A stretch of DNA of 64,000 nt from Gemmatimonadota bacterium. GTDB lineage: Bacteria; Gemmatimonadota; Gemmatimonadetes; Gemmatimonadales; Gemmatimonadaceae. This document shows, piece by piece, positions 18,165 through 25,556 of the stretch. Each line of letters opens with the position of its first letter. Positions within the stretch are counted from its first letter, which is position 1. Location: NCBI GenBank assembly GCA_016191225.1, contig JACPPC010000014.1:1-64000 (forward strand). Direction: 5' to 3'. The notes under the pieces are model-generated. The model was given only the letters and a program-made list of their open reading frames with translations, made no database searches and had not been told where the DNA came from. The translations under genes were made by a program, and so were the position numbers.

Positions 18165-20678
18165 ATGAGATTGACTTTTCTTCGCGCCCTTGGCGTCGCT
18201 GTTCTCGCGCTCGGGTTGAACCCGGGTGCTGCCCGTTCCCAGGTCGGCAGCACCACCGACATCGTGACCGGCAAGGTGACCGGTGAGAACGGTGCGCCGA
18301 TCGAGGGCGCCGCCGTGACCGTGCAGTCGGTCGAGACGCGCGTGTCGCGCACGCGGACCACTGGCAAGGATGGGCGCTACACCGTGCTCTTCCCCGACGG
18401 CGGGGGCCAATACCGCGTGACGGTGAAGGCGATCGGCGTCGCGCCGCAGACGCAGGTGGTGACGCGGCAGGGCGACGAGGACCGCCTCGTGCACGACTTC
18501 AAGATGTCGGTCAACGCGGCACCACAGAGCCTGGCGCAGGTGACGGTGCGGGCGCGCGGGAGCGCGCCGCAGACCGACCGGCCGGCGCCGGGCGGCACCG
18601 AGCGGAACTTCAGCGCCGACCAGATGTCGCGCCTGCCGATCGACGCCAACGACCTCAACAACCTCGCCGCGCTGACGGCCGGGGTGGTCTCGACGTCGGG
18701 GACGGACACGAGCACGGCGAGCTTCAACGTGGCGGGGCAGCGGGCGACGCAGAACAACCTGACGCTGGACGGGATCTCGTTCGGTTCGAGCTCGGTGCCG
18801 CAGGAAGCGGTGCGCGGCACGCGGGTGATCACGAGCACGTACGACGTGGCGCGCGGCCAGTTCACGGGCGGCCAGATCGCGACCACCACGCGCAGCGGCA
18901 CGAACATCGTGCAGGGCTCCGCGACCATGAACTGGCGCGACCCGAGCCTGCAGTGGACGCCTGGAGTGCAGGGGGCGTTCGGGCAGGGGTACAACCAGAA
19001 CACGATCTCGGGGGGCATCGGCGGGCCGATCATCGAGGACCAGCTGTTCTACTTCGGCGCGCTGCAGTATCGCACGCAGCTGAACCCGATCCAGACGATC
19101 ACGAGCGCCGACTCGCTGTCGCTGGTGCGGCTCGGGCTCGATTCGCTGACCAAGGCGCAGTTCCTCGACCGGGTGAACGCGCTCGGGCTGGCGACGTCGT
19201 CGAGCGGGATCCCGGGGCGGCGCACGAACGACAACCTGACGGGGATCGTGCGGCTGGACTACAACCTGTTCGAGGACCACACGATCACGCTGCGGGGCGA
19301 CTACCGCTTCACGCAGCAGGACGGGAGCCGGATCGGGTCGTACTCGACGCCGACGCACGGCGGCAACGCGCAGTCGACGGGCTCGGGGCTGCAGCTGACA
19401 GTGACGTCGCGCCTGAGCTCGTTCATCCACGAGCTGAAGGGCTACTACTCGACGGACAACCGCGACGGCGACCCGTACGTGGACTATCCCGAGGGGCGGG
19501 TGCGGGTGTCGACGCTGCTGCCCGACGGCACCAACAGCGTGACGTCACTGACCTTCGGCGCGAACCCCGCGTTGCCGACGGCGGCGGTGAGCAGGGCGTT
19601 CGAGGGGACGGACGAGCTGTCGTGGATCTCGCCGGGGGGCGAGCATCGCGTGAAGCTCGGCCTGCTCTACAACTGGCAGTCGTACGACCAGACGGCCGGC
19701 TTCAACCGGTACGGCAGCTACACGTACAACTCCCTCGCCGACTTCCTGACGGGGGCCACGCCGGCGCAGTACACGCGCACGTTCGGGGTGGCCAACGTGA
19801 CCGGCTCGGCGGTGAACGAGGCACTGTACCTGGGCGACGTGTGGCGCTACTCGCGGTCGTGGCAGTTCACGTATGGCGTGCGTGCGGAGCAGTCACTGTT
19901 CAGCGGGGCGCCGGGGTACAACTCGGCCGCCGACGCGGCGTTCGGCGTGCGGACCGACCGGTTCGAGGGGGAGACGCACGTGAGCCCGCGGCTGGGCTTC
20001 ACGTGGACGATCTTCGGCGCCGAGAACAGCCCGGCGCCGGTGTGGTTCGTGCGCGGCGGGATCGGCGAGTTCCGCGGACGGACGCCGACCAACCTGTACA
20101 CGGCGGCGCAGCAGGGCTCGGGGCTGGCGGGCACCACGACGCAGCTGACCTGCATCGGCCCCGGTGTGCCGGCGCCGACGTGGGGCACCTTTGACGGCGA
20201 CCCGAGCTCGATCCCGAGCACATGCGCCAGCGGCGCGCCGCCGGTGTTCAGCACCTCGGCGCCGCAGGTGACGGCGTTCGCGAGCGGCTTCCAGGCGCCC
20301 CGCAGCTGGCGCACGTCGCTCTCCGTGACGCGCCGATTCTGGGAGCGGTGGACGGCGAGCGTGGACGCGCAGTACGCGTGGGGGGATGCGCTCTACGGCG
20401 TGGTGGACCGCAACCTGAACACGACGCCGCAGTTCACGCTGGCGAGCGAGGGGAACCGCCCGGTGTACGTGCCGGCGGCGACGATCACCCCCACGACCGG
20501 CTTCACCACAGTGAGTGCCTCGCGCGTGAACCCCGCGTTCGCGCAGGTCTACGAGATCGGGTCGAACCTCAAGTCGACGACCGGGCAGGTGACGGCGACG
20601 ATTGGCGGCTTCACCGACAAGGGCGTGCTGTTCAACCTGTCGTACACGTACCAGGACGTGCGCGACCAGTCGAGCTGA
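18165..20678 (+). CDS. TonB-dependent-receptor-like outer-membrane protein, part before an in-frame stop
   Basis: 837 residues. A signal peptide (LGVAVLALGLNPGAARSQ) is followed by a carboxypeptidase-regulatory-like domain at about 30-115 (VTGKVTGENGAPIEGAAVTV), a plug-like region at about 145-255 (FNVAGQRATQNNLTLDGISF, GGQIATTTRSGTN) and many barrel strands. It stops at TGA 20676-20678, directly after YTYQDVRDQSS, while the same frame continues with barrel sequence to 21893. The full design is 1242 codons. Such receptors import large substrates through the outer membrane. If the stop is real, the product lacks its last strands and would probably not fold. The first candidate start, ATG 18165, gives the clean signal peptide. 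Confidence 0.82.
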   Translation: MRLTFLRALGVAVLALGLNPGAARSQVGSTTDIVTGKVTGENGAPIEGAAVTVQSVETRVSRTRTTGKDGRYTVLFPDGGGQYRVTVKAIGVAPQTQVVTRQGDEDRLVHDFKMSVNAAPQSLAQVTVRARGSAPQTDRPAPGGTERNFSADQMSRLPIDANDLNNLAALTAGVVSTSGTDTSTASFNVAGQRATQNNLTLDGISFGSSSVPQEAVRGTRVITSTYDVARGQFTGGQIATTTRSGTNIVQGSATMNWRDPSLQWTPGVQGAFGQGYNQNTISGGIGGPIIEDQLFYFGALQYRTQLNPIQTITSADSLSLVRLGLDSLTKAQFLDRVNALGLATSSSGIPGRRTNDNLTGIVRLDYNLFEDHTITLRGDYRFTQQDGSRIGSYSTPTHGGNAQSTGSGLQLTVTSRLSSFIHELKGYYSTDNRDGDPYVDYPEGRVRVSTLLPDGTNSVTSLTFGANPALPTAAVSRAFEGTDELSWISPGGEHRVKLGLLYNWQSYDQTAGFNRYGSYTYNSLADFLTGATPAQYTRTFGVANVTGSAVNEALYLGDVWRYSRSWQFTYGVRAEQSLFSGAPGYNSAADAAFGVRTDRFEGETHVSPRLGFTWTIFGAENSPAPVWFVRGGIGEFRGRTPTNLYTAAQQGSGLAGTTTQLTCIGPGVPAPTWGTFDGDPSSIPSTCASGAPPVFSTSAPQVTAFASGFQAPRSWRTSLSVTRRFWERWTASVDAQYAWGDALYGVVDRNLNTTPQFTLASEGNRPVYVPAATITPTTGFTTVSASRVNPAFAQVYEIGSNLKSTTGQVTATIGGFTDKGVLFNLSYTYQDVRDQSS

Positions 20679-21893
20679 AGCTTCGGTCCGCCCCTGCTTG
20701 GCTTCTCGCAGGCGACGACGGCCGCGAACCCGAACGTGCTCGGGTGGGGCCCGAGCGACCTGGAGCGCAGGCACAACATCATCGGCACGGTGACGTGGCC
20801 GATCAACCCATCGATCGAGCTGACCGTGGTCGGCCGGCTCACGTCGGGCGCGCACTACACGCCGGTGGTGGGATCGGACATCAACGGGGACGGCGCGCGC
20901 AACGACCGGGCGTTCATCTTCAACCCGGCGACGACGACGGACACCGCCGTGGCGAACGGGATGACGCGGCTGCTGGCGAAGACGAGCGGCCAGGCCCGCG
21001 CCTGCCTGCTGTCGCAGCTGGGACAGGCGGCGGGGCGCAACACGTGCGACGAGCCGTGGTTCCCGAGCGTGGACCTGCAGGTGAACTGGCGTCCCGACGG
21101 CTGGGGGCTCGCACGCCGGCTGGCGCTGTCGCTCTCGTTCGTGAATCCGCTGGCCGGGCTCGACCAGCTGGTGAACGGCGAGAACAACCTGAAGGGGTGG
21201 GGCCAGCCGCAGCGGGCGGACAACACGCTGCTCTACGTGCGAGGTTTCGACGCGGCCACGCAGGCATACACGTACGAGGTGAACGAGCGGTTCGGGAACA
21301 CGGTATCGAACGCGCAGGCGTTCCGGCAGCCGTTCCTGCTGCAGCTGCAGGCGCGCTTCACGTACGGCCAGAACGCGGCGCAGGAGCGCTTTGGCGGCTT
21401 CGGTGGGGGCGGCGGTCCGGGTGGCGGTGGCGGCCCGGGCGGCGGACTCGCGGCGATGTTCGGCGGCGCGACCGGGGGCAGCGGCGGCGGCACGGGTGGT
21501 GGCCTTGGCGGCGCGAACAGCCGCGTGGCGAACCCGCTGGCGCAGCTGATCGAGCTGAAGGACTCGCTCAAGCTGAGTGAGGACCAGGTCAAGCGGCTGA
21601 CGGTCGTGTCCGACACGCTGGCGGCACACAGCCAGCGGCTCGGCGACGAGGTGCGCGCGGCGATCGCCAAGGCGGGGAGCAACCCCGACCCGGCCGTGGT
21701 CTTCGCGGGGATCCGTCCCAAGCTCGAGGAAGGGCGCAGGAACTTCGCGAACGCGATGAAGCTGGCGGAGGGGATCCTGACGCCGGAGCAGTGGAAGATG
21801 GTGCCGGAGAGCATCAAGAACCCGTTCACCGGGTTCGGGCAGCCGCGCGGGAACCAGCAGCGTCCGGCGGGCAACGGGGGGCAGCGGCCGTAA
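20679..21893 (+). pseudogene. C-terminal part of the TonB-type receptor, with a Spy/LTxxQ-like tail, after the in-frame TGA
   Basis: Same frame as the preceding gene, continuing SFGPPLLGFSQATTAANPN and then barrel strands (IELTVVGRLTSGAHYTP, GSDINGDGARNDRAFIF, FLLQLQARFTYGQNAAQ). After the barrel comes a Gly-rich linker and a helical domain with LKLSEDQVKRLTVVSDTL and ILTPEQWKMV, which resembles Spy/CpxP (LTxxQ) proteins. The nearest ATG is 20736, but no ribosome site precedes it and a barrel fragment alone is not sensible. It is best seen as one gene of 1242 codons broken by a nonsense codon or a base error. Confidence 0.68.
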
Positions 21894-21902
21894 CGGCAAA
21901 GG

Positions 21903-21963
21903 AGATCCTTCGCTGCGCTCAGGACGACGGCGCGCCACGGATGACGGGCGCCCCACGGATGAC
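21903..21963. repeat. Palindromic repeat of the HPERSEGS/SEARDLL type
   Basis: AGATCCTTCGCTGCGCTCAG followed by GACGAC at 21903-21928, then two further CGGATGACGG units. It lies between the receptor stop and the sigma-factor gene. The same element occurs at seven other places in the window. Confidence 0.7.
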
Positions 21964-22068
21964 GGACGCGGCGTGGGGCAGGAGGCCAACGGGCTGGTCC
22001 GGCCAGGTGTAGAACGGGCACCCCCATGCTGCCGTCGTGTCGACGGTGGGGCGGCGGGGACTTACACT

Positions 22069-22773
22069 GTGACCGTGCCCTGTCCCGCTCCCGACGATCC
22101 GAAGGCCGCCGCACCGGACGACGGTGTGACCGTGGACGCGCCAGCCGATGCCGACGGGGCGGCGGCGGTCGCGGAGGAGGAAGTGGCGGCGATCGCGCCC
22201 GAGATGGCGGACGAGCCGGCACTGGTGGTGCGGGTCAGGCGTGGCGAGGCGGCCGCGTACGACACGCTGGTGCGCCGGTACCTGCGGCGGGCGTATGCGG
22301 TGGCGAACCGGATGGTGGGAAACGACGCGGACGCGGAGGACGTGGTACAGGACGCCTTCCTGCGTGCGCTGGACAGGATCGAGCAGTGCGCCCCGGGGCG
22401 GACCTTCGGCCCGTGGTTCTTCCGGATCCTGATCACGCAGGCGCTGAACCACCGGCGCTCGCGCAAGGTGCGGACCACGGAAGCGCTGGGCGAGACGTTG
22501 CACGGCCATGGCGAGGCGACCGATGCCATGGCGGAGCGGAACGAACTGCACGGCGTGTTCGCGGCGGCACTCGCCGAGTTGCCGGAGATCCAGCGGACGA
22601 TCGTGCAGCTGAGCGACGTGGAAGGGTACGGCAGCACCGAACTGGCGACGATGCTCGACATGCCCGCCGGGACCGTGCGCTGGCACCTGCACCAGGCGAG
22701 GCGCGCGTTGCGCGAGTCCCTCAGGGACTTCGCGCCGGGTGCCCGGCAGGACCGGGGAGGAGAGGGACGATGA
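22069..22773 (+). CDS. ECF-type RNA polymerase sigma factor
   Basis: 234 residues if GTG 22069 is the start; ATG 22204 is a possible shorter start and ATG 21973 a longer one. Region 2 is clear (LVRRYLRRAYAVANRMVG, DAEDVVQDAFLRAL, FGPWFFRILITQALNHRR) and so is region 4 (ELPEIQRTIVQLSDVEGYGS, LDMPAGTVRWHLHQARRALR). The N-terminal extension before region 2 is Ala/Asp/Glu-rich. It overlaps the next gene by ATGA. ECF factors are normally held by an anti-sigma factor encoded beside them, which fits the next gene. Likely targets, by proximity, are the receptor upstream and the Spy-like genes downstream. Confidence 0.9.
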   Translation: MTVPCPAPDDPKAAAPDDGVTVDAPADADGAAAVAEEEVAAIAPEMADEPALVVRVRRGEAAAYDTLVRRYLRRAYAVANRMVGNDADAEDVVQDAFLRALDRIEQCAPGRTFGPWFFRILITQALNHRRSRKVRTTEALGETLHGHGEATDAMAERNELHGVFAAALAELPEIQRTIVQLSDVEGYGSTELATMLDMPAGTVRWHLHQARRALRESLRDFAPGARQDRGGEGR

Positions 22774-23186
22774 AGCAGCGGGATGACGACGTCGTGGCGG
22801 CGCTCAAGGCGCTCCGGGGCGAGCCGATGAACGACGAGGCCGCGTTCGAGCGGCTGCACGGGCGCATCATGGCGCGCGCCGCGCCGGCGCTGCGGGCGCG
22901 TCGTGGTGCGGTGCGGCGCCGCCGGAGCGCGCTCGACATCGCGGGGGCGTGGAGCCGGGCGGCGGTGCCGATTGGCATCGCGGCGAGCTTCATCGCGGGG
23001 GTGATCGTGACCCGCGTCGCGCCGGCGCCGGTGGTCGAGACGGCGACGGTGGCCGAGGCGATGGCGGAGACGCCGGTGACGCTGTTCACGGCGGCCACCG
23101 GGGCGGTGCGCGACGGCCAGCTGGTGGAGACGGCGGTGGGGACGACGGCGCCCGAGGCGCTGCTGTACCAGGCGGTGCCGCAGTGA
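22770..23186 (+). CDS. Putative one-TM anti-sigma factor
   Basis: 138 residues. The ATG overlaps the sigma stop and is preceded by GGAGG and GAGAGGG. The cytoplasmic N-terminal part of about 60 residues is charged and helical (MKQRDDDVVAALKALRG, EAAFERLHGRIMAR), followed by one membrane segment (VPIGIAASFIAGVIVTRV) and a short periplasmic tail. No HxxxCxxC zinc motif, so it is not a ZAS-type anti-sigma. Role assigned from position, size and topology, as for CnrY-like proteins; sequence family not recognised. Confidence 0.62.
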   Translation: MKQRDDDVVAALKALRGEPMNDEAAFERLHGRIMARAAPALRARRGAVRRRRSALDIAGAWSRAAVPIGIAASFIAGVIVTRVAPAPVVETATVAEAMAETPVTLFTAATGAVRDGQLVETAVGTTAPEALLYQAVPQ

Positions 23187-23731
23187 CCGCGTCGGGCGAG
23201 CGCCTGACCCCTCCCGGTTCCACGACGGTGAACGGCGAGGGGGACAGCGGGTCGACGGGGGTGCGGGCGCGACTGTGGGTGGCAGCGAGCTTCGTCGCGC
23301 TGGTGGCGGCCGGAGTGCTGAGCGGGGTTGCGCTCGACCGGCTGGTGCTCTCGCGTGGCGGGCCGCGCGGCGGCCCGGGTGAGCGCGGCATGGCGTACGG
23401 CGGCGGAATGGGCCCCGGACGCGAGCGCGGCTTCGGCCGTGGCTGGGGCGCCGGGGGACCGCCGGACTCGGTGCGCCGCCGGATGCGCGACCGGTTCGCC
23501 GAGGAGTTCGGGCTCGACTCGTCGCAGCGCGCGCAGATCGACGCGCTGATGGCGCGGCAGGAGCCCAAGTTCCGGGCATTGCGCGAGCGGTTCGCGCCGT
23601 CGATGGATTCGCTGACGAAGGAAACGCAGGCGGAGATGGACTGGATCCTGACGCCGGAGCAACGCGAGAAGATGAAGGCGGCGCGCGAGCGGATGCGGGA
23701 CCGGCGGCCGGGCGAGCCGCGCCGACCGTAG
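23183..23731 (+). CDS. Membrane-anchored Spy/LTxxQ-like periplasmic protein
   Basis: 182 residues from GTG 23183, overlapping the previous stop (GTGA). There is a cytoplasmic N-terminus, one membrane helix (LWVAASFVALVAAGVLSGVA), a Gly/Arg-rich linker and a helical hairpin domain: FAEEFGLDSSQRAQIDALM and WILTPEQREKMKAARERMRD. The LTPEQ segment is the LTxxQ motif of Spy, CpxP, ZraP and CnrX. No His or Cys occurs anywhere in the protein, so the metal sites of CnrX or ZraP are absent. Third gene of the overlapping sigma/anti-sigma unit; proposed to be its periplasmic sensor. Confidence 0.72.
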   Translation: MTASGERLTPPGSTTVNGEGDSGSTGVRARLWVAASFVALVAAGVLSGVALDRLVLSRGGPRGGPGERGMAYGGGMGPGRERGFGRGWGAGGPPDSVRRRMRDRFAEEFGLDSSQRAQIDALMARQEPKFRALRERFAPSMDSLTKETQAEMDWILTPEQREKMKAARERMRDRRPGEPRRP

Positions 23732-23742
23732 GCGCCCGGAGG

Positions 23743-23770
23743 GCCGGGCCCGGTCGACGCGGGGCCCGGC
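23743..23770. terminator. Bidirectional hairpin between convergent Spy-like genes
   Basis: A 9-bp perfect inverted repeat, GCCGGGCCC at 23743-23751 and its complement at 23762-23770, lies between two convergent stops. No T-run. Confidence 0.6.
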
Positions 23771-23774
23771 GTCG

Positions 23775-24761
23775 CTACATCGGCGGGCGCCTGCGCTCCT
23801 CGGCCCGCGCCTCGTCCTCCCGTACCCGTGCGACGTTCGCATCGAACGTCGCACGCATTGTTTCGGGGAGGTAGGCGCGCACGGCGGCCCACTCCTCGTC
23901 GCGCACGGCGGCGGCGTTCCGCTGCAGGGTGCGGAGCGAGTCCACCGGCGGGCGCCCATTGGCGTAGAAGGTGCGCACCGTCCGAGCGATCTCCTGGAGC
24001 CGGGCGCCGTGGAGGACCTCGATGCGGCCGATCGAGTCGCGCTGCTCGCGCGAGAGGTCGAGCCGCTGCAGGACGGGGCGAAGCTCGGCCATGCGCTCGA
24101 AGCGGCCGGCCATCTCGTCGGTGGTGAGGCCGCGGCCGCTGCGATCGGCAATGTCGTCCATGCCGCCGCGGTCGCCCATGCCGCCGTGGCCGTCCATGCC
24201 GCCGCGGCCGCCCACGGCACCGCGGCCGCCCACGGCACCGCCCATGGCACTTCGGTCGCGCATCTCGCGGTCGCGGCGGATCTCGTCCTCGCGGGCCTTG
24301 CTGGCGTTCTCGTCGAACTGCGGGCGCGACGCATCGGGGAGGTACGCGCGCACGGTGGCCCACTCCTCGTCGCGAAGGGCGCGGGCGTCCTTCAGCAGTC
24401 GCGGAATCGAGTCGAGCCCCTGCAGCCCCCGGGACATGAAGTCGCGCGCGGCCTTGCCGTAGCCGCGCATGGCGCGCTTGTAGTACTCCTCGACCTTGTC
24501 GAGCGAATCGCGCTGGGGGCGGGCCAGGTCGATCTTGGAGAGGAGGGGCCGGAGGACGGCCATTTCCTCGAAGCGGCCGGCGACGTCCTCGCCGCTGCCG
24601 GCGTGCGAGCCGCCGGCCATCCCGCCGCCCCCCCCGCGCGTGCCCCCCCGGCCACCGCCGATCCCCCCGTGGCCACCGCCCAGGCCGCCCTGCGCGTGCG
24701 AGAGCGAGGCGAGTGAGAGGAGCGCGAAGGCGGCGAGGGAGAGGGCGGAGGCGGGGCGCAT
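23775..24761 (-). CDS. Exported protein with two Spy-like repeats
   Basis: 328 residues from ATG 24761 with a signal peptide (SLAAFALLSLASLSHAQ). A Gly-rich linker is followed by repeat 1 (GRFEEMAVLRPLLSKIDLAR, then LRDEEWATVRAYLPDASRPQ), a second Gly-rich linker with tandem GGRGAVGG-like units, and repeat 2 (GRFERMAELRPVLQRLDLSR, then VRDEEWAAVRAYLPETMRAT). The two repeats are plainly related, about 100 residues each. LARPQRDS and LSREQRDS occupy the position of LTxxQ. It is soluble periplasmic, convergent to the sigma-factor operon and probably part of the same response. Family assignment is by motif only. Confidence 0.66.
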   Translation of the reverse strand: MRPASALSLAAFALLSLASLSHAQGGLGGGHGGIGGGRGGTRGGGGGMAGGSHAGSGEDVAGRFEEMAVLRPLLSKIDLARPQRDSLDKVEEYYKRAMRGYGKAARDFMSRGLQGLDSIPRLLKDARALRDEEWATVRAYLPDASRPQFDENASKAREDEIRRDREMRDRSAMGGAVGGRGAVGGRGGMDGHGGMGDRGGMDDIADRSGRGLTTDEMAGRFERMAELRPVLQRLDLSREQRDSIGRIEVLHGARLQEIARTVRTFYANGRPPVDSLRTLQRNAAAVRDEEWAAVRAYLPETMRATFDANVARVREDEARAEERRRPPM

Positions 24762-24870
24762 TGGGGGAGCTCCGGCGAGGGCGTTGGTGACCTGGACTGC
24801 ATACACCGGTCGGCGGCAGAAAGTTGGGTCCCGGGCGGGGAAGGGCGACGACGACGCGGAGGGCGCAACG

Positions 24871-24899
24871 ACGGAGGCACGCCGAGGCTCACGGAGGAA
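24871..24899 (-). repeat. CTCCGTG-type dispersed repeat, degenerate copy
   Basis: ACGGAGGCACGCCGAGGCTC followed by ACGGAGGAA: short tandem ACGGAGG-like units, the reverse complement of the units at 48491-48540. Confidence 0.45.
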
Positions 24900-25000
24900 T
24901 CAATGACCCTGCGCGTGGGCCCGCGCGGACGCACTCGCGCCGGCGCGCCAGCCTCTCCGCGCGCGGCGGGTTCCCGGGATCCATCGTCCTTGCCGTTGCC

Positions 25001-25041
25001 GCCTCGGTGCACCTCCCCCTTCCTCGATGTCTCGGTGGTTG
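25001..25041 (+). repeat. CTCCGTG-type dispersed repeat, degenerate copy
   Basis: Units GCCTCGGTG, CACCTCC, CCTCGATG and TCTCGGTGGTT follow the same order as the better preserved copy at 48491-48540. Inverted relative to the copy at 24871. Confidence 0.4.
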
Positions 25042-25192
25042 CGCCCGGCTCATCCTGATCCCGGACCTCCTCCGGGCCGGATGTGGCGCTCCCGTCCGAA
25101 AAAGGATTACGCCACGCGCTTGCGAAGGGCCGTGGAATGGGCATAGTGTAGCCCGACCCACCCCTCTCCACTTTCCGACCACGGAGACCCCG

Positions 25193-25543
25193 ATGTCCGC
25201 TCGTCGCATGCTCGCCCTGGTTGCCGCGCTCGCGATCGCCGGTTCGCAGGCGCTCGCGCAGGCGAAGAACGCGCCCGCCAAGGCGCCTGCCGCGACCGCT
25301 CCCGCGAAGGCCGCCACCCAGGCACCGGCCAAGCCCGTCGCCGCCCCCGCCGGCAACGCGCTGATCGACATCAACACGGCCACCAGGGAGCAGTTGATGG
25401 CCGCCAAGGGCATCGGCGAGGCCTACGCGGACAAGATCATCAAGGGCCGCCCGTTCAAGTCGAAGGACGAGCTGTGGCGCAAGAAGATCATGCCCAAGGG
25501 CGCGTACGACAAATTGAAGGACCAGATCATCGCCAAGCAGTAA
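25193..25543 (+). CDS. Small exported helix-hairpin-helix (ComEA-like) protein
   Basis: 116 residues. A signal peptide (MLALVAALAIAGSQALAQA) is followed by an Ala/Pro/Lys-rich linker and one HhH unit: LIDINTATREQLMAAKGIGE, then YADKIIKGRPFKSKDELWRK. ComEA proteins bind incoming DNA in the periplasm during natural transformation, but short proteins of this type are widespread and other roles are possible. GGAG six bases before ATG 25193 supports the start. The hexosaminidase gene begins 13 bases after its stop. Confidence 0.78.
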   Translation: MSARRMLALVAALAIAGSQALAQAKNAPAKAPAATAPAKAATQAPAKPVAAPAGNALIDINTATREQLMAAKGIGEAYADKIIKGRPFKSKDELWRKKIMPKGAYDKLKDQIIAKQ

Positions 25544-25556
25544 CCCGGAGGCACGG

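Larger units (their letters stand above)
24762..25192. other. Non-coding stretch between divergent genes
   Basis: 431 bases without a credible gene. It holds the control region of the Spy-repeat gene at one end and the ribosome site GGAG (25183-25186) of the HhH gene at the other. Inside are two oppositely oriented copies of a CTCCGTG-type repeat (24871-24899 and 25001-25041). Long open frames here are shadows. Confidence 0.5.

Noticed and set aside
20676..20678. Selenocysteine at the in-frame TGA
   Set aside because: A receptor barrel is not a known selenoprotein type and the position has no redox motif; mutation or base error is simpler.
23183..23731. Direct assignment of the Spy-like protein as a nickel/cobalt sensor (CnrX)
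   Set aside because: No His or Cys is present, so the CnrX metal ligands are missing; only the gene layout is similar.
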